59,943 bases of DNA, taken from NCBI GenBank assembly GCA_001802455.1, contig MGXZ01000003.1, positions 1 to 59,943 on the forward strand, written 5' to 3'. Numbering within the stretch: the stretch's first letter is position 1; every line of letters begins with the position of its first letter. The notes beneath the pieces were generated by a model. That model did no database searches. It was given only the letters and a program-made list of their open reading frames with translations, and had not been told where the DNA came from. Below, one piece after another: positions 8,275 to 17,309 of this stretch. Position numbers and translations under genes: made by a program. This DNA comes from Gammaproteobacteria bacterium RIFCSPHIGHO2_12_FULL_39_24 (lineage in GTDB: Bacteria; Pseudomonadota; Gammaproteobacteria; Coxiellales; Coxiellaceae).

Positions 8275-9420
8275 ATGTTTGAATACGAATTCTTAAAAAT
8301 CGCTTGGTGGTTAATTATCGGTGGCGTGTTAATGGTTTATGTGGCAACAGCTGGTTTTGATGCAGGTGTTACGATGTATATGCCTTTTTTGCGCAACGAA
8401 ACCGATCGCCGCATCGTATTAAATACCAGCGCACCAACATGGGATGGCAATTTAACATGGATCGTATTTGCTGGTGGCGGATTATTTGTCGTATGGCCCG
8501 TTGTTTACAGTACTGCATTTTCTGGTATGTATGCTGCCCTGTTACTGATTCTATTTTCATTATTTTTACGTCCACCCGGTTATGAATATCGTAACAAAAT
8601 TGATAACGCTACGTGGCGTAAAACATGGGATTGGGCGCTGTTTATCAGTGCTGTTGTTCCCGTATTTGTTTTTGGCGTAGCATTTGGAAATTGTTTTTTA
8701 GGTTATCCATTTTATTTTGAACCACACACTTTCCGCCAATTTTGGACAGGTGATTTTTGGGATTTATTAAATCCTTATGCATTATTATCCGGCGTTATTT
8801 CCGTTTTAATGGTGCTAATGCATGGCTCAGTTTATTTGCAACGTCGCACAGAAAATCATTTGCGAAAATTAGCGCTGAAAGTACACGTGATCGCAGCAAT
8901 CTTGTTGTTGATTGGTTTTACAACATCGGGATTATTATTGATGTATAAAATTATCGGCTATAAATTAATTTCAATGGCAACCGATCCAACATTACATCCC
9001 ATGGATAATGTAGTAAAAAGCGGGATGGGTTATTGGATTCAAACTTATGATCACTATCCATGGAAATATATGGCACCCTTTGTTGCCTATGCTGGTATTA
9101 TCGAATCATTATGGGCTGCCGCTTATGAATGGGTAAACACCGCGTTTTGGGCAAGTTGTTTTGCGGTGGGTGGTATTGTGGGAACTGCAGGCGCAACACT
9201 TTTTCCATTTTTAATGCCTTCTTCTACACATCCCAATCAAAGTTTAATGATTTGGAACGCTTCATCGAGTCAATATGCGTTAAATGTCATGTTATATGTC
9301 GGCGTGGTTTTATTGATTATTATTTTGGGTTATAAAATTTTTGCTTACAGCACAATTTGGAGCAAAAAACCAACGCTCACCGCAGAAGATATTGAAAAAA
9401 ACAAGCACACGTTTTATTGA
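8275..9420 (+). CDS. cydB: Cytochrome bd ubiquinol oxidase subunit II
   Basis: CydB is the structural partner of CydA in the inner membrane. The 381-residue length matches E. coli (379). The start YEFLKIAWWLIIGGVLMVY and the TAGFDAGVTMYMPFL segment are typical, as is NTSAPTWDGNLTWIVF. AGGAG lies upstream at normal spacing, 9 bp after cydA. Transmembrane helices occur throughout. It is followed within 10 bp by a CydX-like small ORF, so the full oxidase plus its assembly transporter is encoded in one run. Confidence 0.96.
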   Translation: MFEYEFLKIAWWLIIGGVLMVYVATAGFDAGVTMYMPFLRNETDRRIVLNTSAPTWDGNLTWIVFAGGGLFVVWPVVYSTAFSGMYAALLLILFSLFLRPPGYEYRNKIDNATWRKTWDWALFISAVVPVFVFGVAFGNCFLGYPFYFEPHTFRQFWTGDFWDLLNPYALLSGVISVLMVLMHGSVYLQRRTENHLRKLALKVHVIAAILLLIGFTTSGLLLMYKIIGYKLISMATDPTLHPMDNVVKSGMGYWIQTYDHYPWKYMAPFVAYAGIIESLWAAAYEWVNTAFWASCFAVGGIVGTAGATLFPFLMPSSTHPNQSLMIWNASSSQYALNVMLYVGVVLLIIILGYKIFAYSTIWSKKPTLTAEDIEKNKHTFY

Positions 9421-9429
9421 GGTTTTATT

Positions 9430-9519
9430 ATGTTCTACATTATTGCGTCATTGGGAATTATTATTGCCATTGCTTTTGGTATAGTTGTTTCATTAAAAGC
9501 AGATAAAAATTGTGACTAA
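9430..9519 (+). CDS. cydX: CydX-like small subunit of the bd oxidase
   Basis: A 29-codon ORF, beginning MFYIIASLGIIIAIAFG, follows cydB by 9 bp and overlaps the cydD start by 8 bp. It has one transmembrane helix with an aromatic N-terminus, a central FG and a short polar tail ending CD. This matches the layout of the CydX/CbdX family (single helix, about 30-40 residues, directly after cydB), whose members stabilise the heme core of the oxidase. The sequence is too short for certainty; the position is the stronger evidence. Automated callers would easily miss it. Confidence 0.65.
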   Translation: MFYIIASLGIIIAIAFGIVVSLKADKNCD

Positions 9520-11176
9520 CCGTTGGTTAGTCCAACAAAAAAAGCCGGCTTCTCGCTGGCTTTTTATTTCAACTCTGTTGGGAATTTTTTCTGGATTACT
9601 CATTATTTTTCAGTCAGGAATAATAGCGACCATCATAGACCGTGTTGCTATTCACCACGCATCCATTCACGCTGTATTGTTTTTTTTACTATGGTTAATC
9701 ATGATTATTTTTTTTCGCGCCACAATCACTTTTCTTCGCGAAACAAGTTCTTTTTATGCAGCAACCGCCATTAAAACCACGATACGAAAAAATTGTTTTC
9801 AGTATCTAACAACCTTATCGATTAATAAAATTGGGCAATTAAAAACAGGTGAGTTAACGTCGATATTGATCGAACAGATCGAAGCACTACACGGATTTTA
9901 TGCAGACTATCTTCCGCAAATGATGATTGCCGTTATTCTGCCCTGTATTATTTTAATAATTGTATTTATACAAAGCTGGATGGTCGGATTAATTTTGTTA
10001 ATCACTGCGCCATTGATTCCCCTGTTTATGGCGCTCATCGGAATGGGTGCTACTAAACTCAATCAAGAAAACTTTACCGTACTCTCGCGTATGAGTGCTT
10101 ATTTTCTTAATTTATTACAAGGAATCACGACACTCACTTTATTTAATCAAGCACGCGCACAGCAAAATAGTATCGAAAAAATTTCAGGTGATTTTCGTCA
10201 AACGACCATGCGTATTTTGCGTGTCGCTTTTTTATCTACCGCAATATTAGAATTATTTACCACTATTTCAATCGCCCTGATTGCAGTGTATTTGGGATTG
10301 GGATTATTGGGTTATTTTCATATCGGATTGGGTAGCATGCACATCAGTTTGCAACACGCCTTATTTATTTTATTGCTCGCACCTGAATTTTTTATGCCGC
10401 TGCGACAACTCGGTACATTTTATCATGCGCGCGCAGAAGCCATTGCGGCTGCAGAAGCGATTCAGAAGTTAGGGAGTAGGAGTGGGAGTGGGAGTGGGAG
10501 TGGGAGTGGGAGTGGGAGTGTACGTAACAATGTGTCATTACCACTGACAGTAGAAAATCTTTGTTTTTCTTATTCAAACAATATTCCCATTTTTAATAAC
10601 TTTGCTTTAACCATTCATCACGGCGACTGCATTGCCATCACAGGACAAAGCGGTTCAGGTAAATCCACTTTATTGCAACTGCTTGCTAAAATTATTTCTC
10701 CACAATCCGGCGTTATTTTAGCAGACAAAATTAATTTAGCGGAAATCGAAGATGATCACTGGCGAAAACACATTGGTTTTCTGCATCAAAACACTCGATT
10801 ATTTTATGGAACGATTTTAAGCAACATTTTATTGGCTAAACCGACTGCCACACAAAATGAAATTGAAGCAGCAGCCCATGCTACTGGTGTTCTTGATTTT
10901 ACAAACACGTTACCTAACAAATTAAATACAGCAATCACCGAACACAATGGCAGCTTATCCGGTGGGCAAGCACAGCGTGTTGCGCTGGCTCGCATTATTT
11001 TAAAAAACGCGCCCATTATTTTATTGGATGAGCCCACTTCCTATTTGGATAAAACCAATGTCAATATTATTTTGAATTTACTAAAAACATGGCGCGGTAA
11101 AAAAACAGTGGTCATTGCAACACACGATCAAAGAATAATTGATCTGTGTGATACACGAGTGAATTTGTCCGCATGA
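9512..11176 (+). CDS. cydD: ABC transporter subunit CydD for bd oxidase assembly
   Basis: CydDC is a heterodimeric inner-membrane ABC exporter needed to mature bd oxidase; thiols or heme have been proposed as its substrate. CydD here is 554 residues: six hydrophobic segments, then an ATPase domain with Walker A GQSGSGKST, signature LSGGQ and Walker B IILLDEPTS. Start is GTG within the end of the cydX-like ORF. Between the membrane and ATPase domains is a Gly-Ser linker, about residues 321-336, encoded by a GGGAGT hexamer array. The gene overlaps cydC by 4 bp (ATGA), implying coupling. Confidence 0.92.
   Translation: MTNRWLVQQKKPASRWLFISTLLGIFSGLLIIFQSGIIATIIDRVAIHHASIHAVLFFLLWLIMIIFFRATITFLRETSSFYAATAIKTTIRKNCFQYLTTLSINKIGQLKTGELTSILIEQIEALHGFYADYLPQMMIAVILPCIILIIVFIQSWMVGLILLITAPLIPLFMALIGMGATKLNQENFTVLSRMSAYFLNLLQGITTLTLFNQARAQQNSIEKISGDFRQTTMRILRVAFLSTAILELFTTISIALIAVYLGLGLLGYFHIGLGSMHISLQHALFILLLAPEFFMPLRQLGTFYHARAEAIAAAEAIQKLGSRSGSGSGSGSGSGSVRNNVSLPLTVENLCFSYSNNIPIFNNFALTIHHGDCIAITGQSGSGKSTLLQLLAKIISPQSGVILADKINLAEIEDDHWRKHIGFLHQNTRLFYGTILSNILLAKPTATQNEIEAAAHATGVLDFTNTLPNKLNTAITEHNGSLSGGQAQRVALARIILKNAPIILLDEPTSYLDKTNVNIILNLLKTWRGKKTVVIATHDQRIIDLCDTRVNLSA
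10472..10519 (+). repeat. GGGAGT hexanucleotide array inside cydD
   Basis: Eight tandem units (seven GGGAGT, one AGGAGT) occupy 48 bp in frame and encode alternating Gly-Ser with one Arg. The unit length preserves the frame whatever the copy number. The array sits at the interdomain linker, where length change should be tolerated. Related GT-rich hexamers occur at 24833-24850, 35509-35532 and 38082-38105. Confidence 0.9.
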
Positions 11177-12822
11177 AATCATTATTATTTTTTTTAAAAA
11201 AATTATCGGAATATAAAATGCAATTGTTGGGTGGCATTGCATTGTCACTCATATTAACGGTTGCTTCCATCACGCTGCTTTCACTGTCAGGTTGGTTTAT
11301 CACTGCATCGGCATTAGCTGGCCTAACGGCAACGTCAGCCGTTGCTTTTAATTATTTTATTCCCGCCGCTTGCATTCGTTTTTTAGCATTAACACGCATT
11401 TTATCACGCTATTTTGATCGCGTCGTGAATCATGATTTTACGTTTAAAATTTTAAGCACGCTACGTGTTTGGTTTTATCAAAAACTCATACCACAAGCGC
11501 CAGCGCAATTACTCACTTATCGCAGTGGTGATTTACTCAACAGAATTATTCATGATATTAATACATTGGATCATTTATATTTAAATATTGCATCACCTCT
11601 CATCATCGCATTTTTTATTGTAGTGTCAGTAACGTTATTTATTGGGCATTTTTCATTGTCATTGTCCGTATGGATTATTATTGCCTTGCTGACAAGCATG
11701 ATCAGCATTCCACTGTTTATTTTCAAAAAATCACTCGCAATAGGATCGCGTATTCAGCAAGCCACTTCCGATTTACGCACGCAAACAATCGATTTTATGC
11801 AGGGATTTTTGGATGTATTGTTATTTACCAAAAAAGAAAACAGGCTGGATTTTATTTTCAATGCCAATGCAAATTTAACCTCAGCACAAAAATTATCAGC
11901 ACAACAAAAAGCAATCACGCTATCACTGATGCAGTTACTGTCTGGTTTCACAGTTTGGTTTTCCCTTCTGCTGGGTATTCCGCTGGTGATAAACCATACG
12001 ATCACTGGCGCTGTATTAACAATGATTATTTTGTTGCTAATCGTTTCTTATGAACAATTATTATCGCTCCCCACAGCTTTTCTTGCATTGGGAAAAACAA
12101 AACAAGCGGCTGATCGCTTATTATGGATTGCACACAAAACTCCCAGCGTTATTTTTCCTGAGCAATCGATTACCGTTAAACAGTATTCCATCGCATTTGA
12201 AAATGTTTTATTTTCTTATCCGAATGCTATTTTACCAACAGCTAAAAATATTTCATTTCATATCCCGCAACAGTCCATCTTTGCGATTGGTGGCGACTCC
12301 GGCTCAGGAAAAACAACGCTCTTACATTTAATTGCGCGCATCTGGGATCCTACTGTCGGCAAAATCAGTATTGGAAATGATTCACTACCCCACTTTTCCG
12401 AAAATGATCTACGCAACACTATTTCGTATGTCACACAACAAGTTCATATCTTTAATGCCAGCGTGCGCGATAATATAACATTGATGCAAAATGGTTATTC
12501 AGATGATCACTTATTTTCTGTGTTAGAAAAAATGGATTTGGCACATCATATTAAAAATTTACCAGACGGTTTGGATACGGAAATGGGTGAATTCGGAAAA
12601 AATTTTTCGGGTGGACAGATTCGCCGAATTGCCATCGCACGCGCATTACTCGCCAATACACCCATTATTTTGCTAGATGAACCTTCTACTGGATTAGATA
12701 CTTTGTTGTTTGAAAAAATATGGAAAAATTGCGAGGCTGATTTTCACCATAAAACCATTGTCATTGCGACGCATGATCTCAATTTATTATCTAAGGCGAC
12801 GAATCGTTTTTTACTACATTAG
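11173..12822 (+). CDS. cydC: ABC transporter subunit CydC for bd oxidase assembly
   Basis: This is the second half of the CydDC exporter, 549 residues. A six-helix membrane domain (about 1-300) precedes an ATPase domain with Walker A GGDSGSGKTT, signature FSGGQ, Walker B IILLDEPSTGLD and a switch histidine in IATHD. It overlaps cydD by 4 bp. The cydC-type N-terminus (short cytoplasmic lead, then LSLSGWFITASALAGL) distinguishes it from cydD. It is the last gene of the cyd operon; no strong terminator is visible before the element at 12890. Confidence 0.92.
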   Translation: MKSLLFFLKKLSEYKMQLLGGIALSLILTVASITLLSLSGWFITASALAGLTATSAVAFNYFIPAACIRFLALTRILSRYFDRVVNHDFTFKILSTLRVWFYQKLIPQAPAQLLTYRSGDLLNRIIHDINTLDHLYLNIASPLIIAFFIVVSVTLFIGHFSLSLSVWIIIALLTSMISIPLFIFKKSLAIGSRIQQATSDLRTQTIDFMQGFLDVLLFTKKENRLDFIFNANANLTSAQKLSAQQKAITLSLMQLLSGFTVWFSLLLGIPLVINHTITGAVLTMIILLLIVSYEQLLSLPTAFLALGKTKQAADRLLWIAHKTPSVIFPEQSITVKQYSIAFENVLFSYPNAILPTAKNISFHIPQQSIFAIGGDSGSGKTTLLHLIARIWDPTVGKISIGNDSLPHFSENDLRNTISYVTQQVHIFNASVRDNITLMQNGYSDDHLFSVLEKMDLAHHIKNLPDGLDTEMGEFGKNFSGGQIRRIAIARALLANTPIILLDEPSTGLDTLLFEKIWKNCEADFHHKTIVIATHDLNLLSKATNRFLLH

Positions 12823-12889
12823 AATTATCACTCACAAAAAGAATACAAGCACTAATCAAAATAATGTATAATTCTGCGCTAATTTGAAA

Positions 12890-13017
12890 TATAGCGCCAC
12901 CCAGTTAGCTTTAGACAAGGCGCAGGCGAACGAGTCGAAGGAGTGTACGTGTTTTAGTACATGACTGAATACGAGTAAGCCCGCAACGCAGTATAAAGCT
13001 AACTGGGTGGCGCTATA
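12890..13017. repeat. 128-bp element with perfect 24-bp terminal inverted repeats
   Basis: The left end begins TATAGCGCCACCCAGTTAGC at 12890; its exact inverse ends at 13017, and pairing is perfect over 24 bp on each side (12890-12913, 12994-13017). The interior has a weaker palindrome around GTGTACGTGTTTTAGTACAT. No ORF is present. It occupies most of the gap between cydC and the split transporter and ends 33 bp before that ATG. A MITE-class element or a bidirectional terminator-like hairpin are both possible. Confidence 0.75.
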
Positions 13018-13050
13018 ACAGTTGCATTACAAAACGTACGAGATGTTCTT

Positions 13051-14605
13051 ATGCACAGTGATTCTCATGAATTAGAGGCACCTTCCAGAGAAATAATTTT
13101 AAAAGACGTGAGAAAAATTCTACAGTTTGGTTTCTCGCAAGTCGTTGCTGATAGTTATGCATTTAAAATGTTTTTGTTTTTACCGTTATTTCTAAACAGA
13201 TTACACAACGATCCAGAACATGCTGCGGCGAATGGATTAATTCTATCAACACTGAATCTACTCTTTATTCCTGCCATTGCACCATTATTTGGTATTTCAC
13301 CCGATGTATCGGGATGCTTTGGTGAGCTACGCGCAACAGAAGATGACACTAAAAAAGAAGTGTTGCGCAATAAAATTCGTTCAACATTTCAAAATGGTTG
13401 TTTATACGCATTACTCGTTGCCACACCGGCTGTCACCTTACCACTTATTTTTTCTGAAAAAATTTTCACAATGCTTAATCAGGAAAGCCAGGTTTCAACA
13501 ATCAGTAGTTATTTTTTAACGCGATATGCAAACACGATCGCACCAGGATTTTTTTGTTTTTTTGCAGGTCAGTTTTTTATTGCGAGCGGTAAAACCAATA
13601 TTTTGCTCGCAGGTTCTTTCGTATTAGGATCCACTTTACTACTCTCCGCTGGACTGAGTTTTGGATTAGGGGGTCTCCCCCGATGTGATGAAAATGGCGT
13701 GCTGATTGCTTATTCCATTGAGTCATGGTTAACGGCTGCACTCTATGCAACCGTTCTTTTTTTTCATCCTGAATTATCGTGAGTTTCATTTTTTTAAATC
13801 ATTATTTAAATCCCTGAAAGGAAATGGCGAGCGATTTCTACAATTTTTAAAATCAGGTTCTGTTCCCATGATGACAATCATCAGTGAATTTACACTGATG
13901 TTTGCATTAACCGCCATGAGTATTTCTTTTGGGGTAGCATCACAAGCTGCTTTTTCAAAGGCGTTATATTGCTTATCACTCAATACTATTTTCAATATTA
14001 ATTTTGCGGTTGCGGGATTGTGTATTCTTGCTCAAACCAATGGTGAAATGATCAATGAAAGTGAAATTAAAAGACGTCGTCTTTTTTATATTGGCGCAAA
14101 TAGTATTATTATTAGCTTGTTAGTTGCCTTACCACTACCCAGCTTGTTTGCATTTTATCCTGAAAAATTCATTTCATTATTTTCGACTCAAAATAATCCC
14201 GACGTGATGAAATATATTGATGCAATCGTCACTCCAATTGCAATGGAAAGTGTATTAAAAGCACCGAATTATCAACTGTTATTTCAAACACGCCCGCTCA
14301 CCGGTGGTATGTTTTCTGGAATTCTATTTTCAATTGCGATGCTATGCGGATTGCTCGCTTCTATATTGCTTGCTTTTGCAATGAATTGGAAAACACAAGG
14401 TTTGGCAATCGGATTTGCTTCTGCGATGTTTTTTTCAAATTTATTTTTATATCCTGCTTGGAAAAAGGATATTTGGAATGCGATTGAAAAAAAATCGGAT
14501 GACTCATTTACTTGTGTTAAAAATTTAATTTCTGCAGGACTATATCGGTTGAGCAATAGGTCTGAAGGTGAGCAACATAACCCTATTGAGTTAACCAACG
14601 CATGA
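13051..14605 (+). pseudogene. MATE-type efflux transporter split by a frameshift
   Basis: Two overlapping ORFs, 13051-13782 (243 codons) and 13745-14605 (up to 286 codons), together form one multi-helix protein of about 510 residues with the two-bundle layout of MATE (multidrug and toxin extrusion) transporters. The first supplies about six helices, the second the remainder. The frames join at a run of eight T (13757-13764); removing one T would fuse them as VLFFILNYREFHF. This is a recent inactivation, a sequencing indel, or a site where transcriptional slippage rescues expression. Family assignment rests on topology and length rather than a sharp motif. The end overlaps lpxK, convergent, by 23 bp. 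Confidence 0.6.
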
Positions 14606-15593
14606 GCTTCTGAAGAACTGCCTTAAAAAAAGCATCATCAACAACACCGCGCCCTTTCGCAACATAAAAACGATCATCTGCAAAGCCACGACATTTCACC
14701 GCATCTTTTTCTGTCATCAAAATAATATCAGCATGCCTATGATCAAAATCTTTTTTCTGAAAAGAATGATGATCCGGAAAAGCAATTGCATCAAAAGAAA
14801 TTCCCAATGATGTTAATGATTCAAAAAAACGCTCAGGATTGCCAATGCCCGCAATCGCTATTATTTTTTGATGGCGTAATGTTGCGATATCACATTTTAT
14901 ATTTTCATTTTTCACAGACACGATACCATCAATGACAAATTGCATGGAAAATTCATTTTTATGAGCAGCCCCATTGGTAACCATAAAATCAATGGATGTT
15001 AATCGTGATAGTGGCTCACGCAATGGGCCTGCTGGCAAACACAATTTATTTCCGAATCGACGCATGCCATCAATCACGACAATCTCAATATCACGCTGCA
15101 ATGCATAATGTTGCAATCCATCATCACTCACAATCACGTTGCAATTAAAATTACGTACCAATATTTCTGCGTTGTTGGCACGATTTGATCCAGCAATCAC
15201 GGGGACTTTTGTATTTTGTGAAATCAATACCGCTTCATCACCCACTAACAATGGATCGCTATTGTGGTTAACAACTTGTGGCCACACTTTACTTTTTCCA
15301 CCATAACCACGCGTCACCACACCCGGATTAAAATGGTGCGATTTTAAATAATTCACCAAAGCGATTACCAATGGTGTTTTTCCGGTGCCCCCCACGGTGA
15401 TATTACCCACGACAATAACGGGCGCTGAAATACGATATGATTTAACAATATTCTTTTGATATAAAAAATGACGAACAGAAATAATAATGCGATAAAGGAG
15501 AGAAAATGGCGCGAGAAAATATTTTAAAATATTTTTTTGGTACCAGAGAACGGATAACTTATTCTTTAAACTGCGCGCGATACAGTGCCGCAT
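14583..15593 (-). CDS. lpxK: Tetraacyldisaccharide 4'-kinase (lipid A synthesis)
   Basis: LpxK phosphorylates the 4' position of the lipid A disaccharide at the inner membrane. The 336-residue protein has an N-terminal hydrophobic helix and the P-loop VGNITVGGTGKTP near residue 65, followed by RGYGG and SDDGLQHYAL, all family hallmarks. The ATG at 15593 is chosen because AGAAGG lies 5 nt upstream; a GTG two codons earlier is possible. The start lies inside the msbA coding end, so msbA-lpxK are coupled, the usual gammaproteobacterial order. Confidence 0.94.
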   Translation of the reverse strand: MRHCIARSLKNKLSVLWYQKNILKYFLAPFSLLYRIIISVRHFLYQKNIVKSYRISAPVIVVGNITVGGTGKTPLVIALVNYLKSHHFNPGVVTRGYGGKSKVWPQVVNHNSDPLLVGDEAVLISQNTKVPVIAGSNRANNAEILVRNFNCNVIVSDDGLQHYALQRDIEIVVIDGMRRFGNKLCLPAGPLREPLSRLTSIDFMVTNGAAHKNEFSMQFVIDGIVSVKNENIKCDIATLRHQKIIAIAGIGNPERFFESLTSLGISFDAIAFPDHHSFQKKDFDHRHADIILMTEKDAVKCRGFADDRFYVAKGRGVVDDAFFKAVLQKLMRWLTQ

Positions 15594-17298
15594 ACACACC
15601 TTCTTGACTCAGTAGAGAGTGATGCGTGCCAGACTCTACAATTTCGCCATTATCCAGCACAATAATGCAGTCTGCATTTTCAACCGTTGATAAACGGTGT
15701 GCGATCACCAACACCGTACGATCTTTCATTAAGTCTTCTAATGCCGCTTGAATATGACGTTCTGCATGCACATCCAATGATGCCGTCGCTTCATCCAAAA
15801 TTAAAATGGGCGCATCTTTTAATAATGCTCGTGCAATGGCAATACGTTGACGTTGTCCACCCGACAACAACACACCATCTTCACCAATCTTGGAATCAAA
15901 TCCGTGCGGTAATTGCGAAATAAATTCACTGGCGTGCGCGGCTTCTGCTGCACGCATAATTTTTTCCTTATTAACCGGCGCGATGGAGCCGTAGGCGATA
16001 TTATTAGCAACGGTATCATCAAATAAAGTGGTATCTTGTGATACGTAAGCAAATTGTTTTCGCAATTCTGCGAGTTGATAAACAGTGATGTTAACGCCAT
16101 CAATCGTGATTTCACCCTGATTGATTTCATAAAAACGCGGCAATAAATTCATGAGTGTTGATTTTCCACTACCGGATTTTCCAACAATCGCAACGGTCTG
16201 TCCTGCTTTCACCGTAAAACCAATGTTTTTTAATACCGGTGTTTTAGAAGTATCGTAGGAAAAATTAACGTTGCGAAAAACAATATCGCCTTTTACGCGT
16301 GATAATGTTCGCGTGCCAGTGTCTTTTTCTATGGGTTCATCTGCCATTTTAAAAATACTTTCTGCGGCCGCCACACCCTTTTGAATTTCTGTATTGACCA
16401 TACTCATACGACGCACTGGACGCAACAAAGAAATCATGGCAGCAACAATTCCAGCAAAACTACCCGCTGAGATATGCATGGCTGGGTTGGTTGCAACTAA
16501 TAATGTAATCGCGATGGGTATTGAAAATAATAGTTGGATAGAAGAGGTTCCCACACTGTTGGTCACTACCACTTTCATTTCACGCTGCAAATTCGCTTTG
16601 GTTGCTTGTTTAAATTTTTCGTATTCATATTCTTGTCCGCCATACAAACGAACGACACGATATCCATCAATCCCTTCACCAGCAACATGCGTTACATCGC
16701 CAACTGATTGTTGCACATTATTACTTAATCGACGCATGCGCACACTACTCCATTTCACAACCCACGCAATTAGCGGCACAATAAAAATAAATAACAGCGA
16801 CAACTTCCAACTCACTACGAACATGACGATCACTAACCCTATCGTCAATGAGGATTCTCGCAAACAAGTTAACAACGCATCCGAACAAGCTTGCGCCACC
16901 TGCTCAACGTTATAAACAATCGTTGATAAAATATAACCTGAACTGTTGCGATCATAAAATGTCGCGGGTAAATTTAATAATTTTAAAAAAATGAGTTGTC
17001 GTAAATCTCGAACCACTGTGCGCGCAACACGTGAAATAAAATAACTCGACACAAAACCAGCCATACCGCGCACAATAAAAATAACAAAAATTAAAAGGGG
17101 TAATAGATGTATAAAAAAGCCATCGCGTCGCACAAAAGCTTGATCGATAATCGGTTTAACCAATCCTGCAAAACCAGCATCGGTGGCAGATAATATAATG
17201 GTACCCACCGCACCCAAAACAAATAGCATCCAATAGGGTTTTGCATACTGCAATAATCGTTTGTAAGTTTGTAATCCGTTATTATTTATTGTACTCAT
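15559..17298 (-). CDS. msbA: Lipid A export ATP-binding/permease protein MsbA
   Basis: MsbA flips core-lipid A across the inner membrane. From ATG at 17298 the protein is 579 residues: six transmembrane helices, then an ATPase with Walker A VGKSGSGKST, signature LSGGQRQR, Walker B ILILDEATASLD and switch His in IAHRLST. The open frame extends five codons further to TTG at 17313, which would overlap comEC by 4 bp; ATG is preferred for its fit to the family N-terminus. It lies between comEC and lpxK in a typical LPS export unit. Confidence 0.95.
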   Translation of the reverse strand: MSTINNNGLQTYKRLLQYAKPYWMLFVLGAVGTIILSATDAGFAGLVKPIIDQAFVRRDGFFIHLLPLLIFVIFIVRGMAGFVSSYFISRVARTVVRDLRQLIFLKLLNLPATFYDRNSSGYILSTIVYNVEQVAQACSDALLTCLRESSLTIGLVIVMFVVSWKLSLLFIFIVPLIAWVVKWSSVRMRRLSNNVQQSVGDVTHVAGEGIDGYRVVRLYGGQEYEYEKFKQATKANLQREMKVVVTNSVGTSSIQLLFSIPIAITLLVATNPAMHISAGSFAGIVAAMISLLRPVRRMSMVNTEIQKGVAAAESIFKMADEPIEKDTGTRTLSRVKGDIVFRNVNFSYDTSKTPVLKNIGFTVKAGQTVAIVGKSGSGKSTLMNLLPRFYEINQGEITIDGVNITVYQLAELRKQFAYVSQDTTLFDDTVANNIAYGSIAPVNKEKIMRAAEAAHASEFISQLPHGFDSKIGEDGVLLSGGQRQRIAIARALLKDAPILILDEATASLDVHAERHIQAALEDLMKDRTVLVIAHRLSTVENADCIIVLDNGEIVESGTHHSLLSQEGVYAALYRAQFKE

Positions 17299-17309
17299 GA
17301 TATCGCTCG

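Noticed and set aside
10472-10519. CRISPR-like or direct-repeat array
   Set aside because: Contiguous 6-bp units without spacers, in frame inside cydD; this is a microsatellite.
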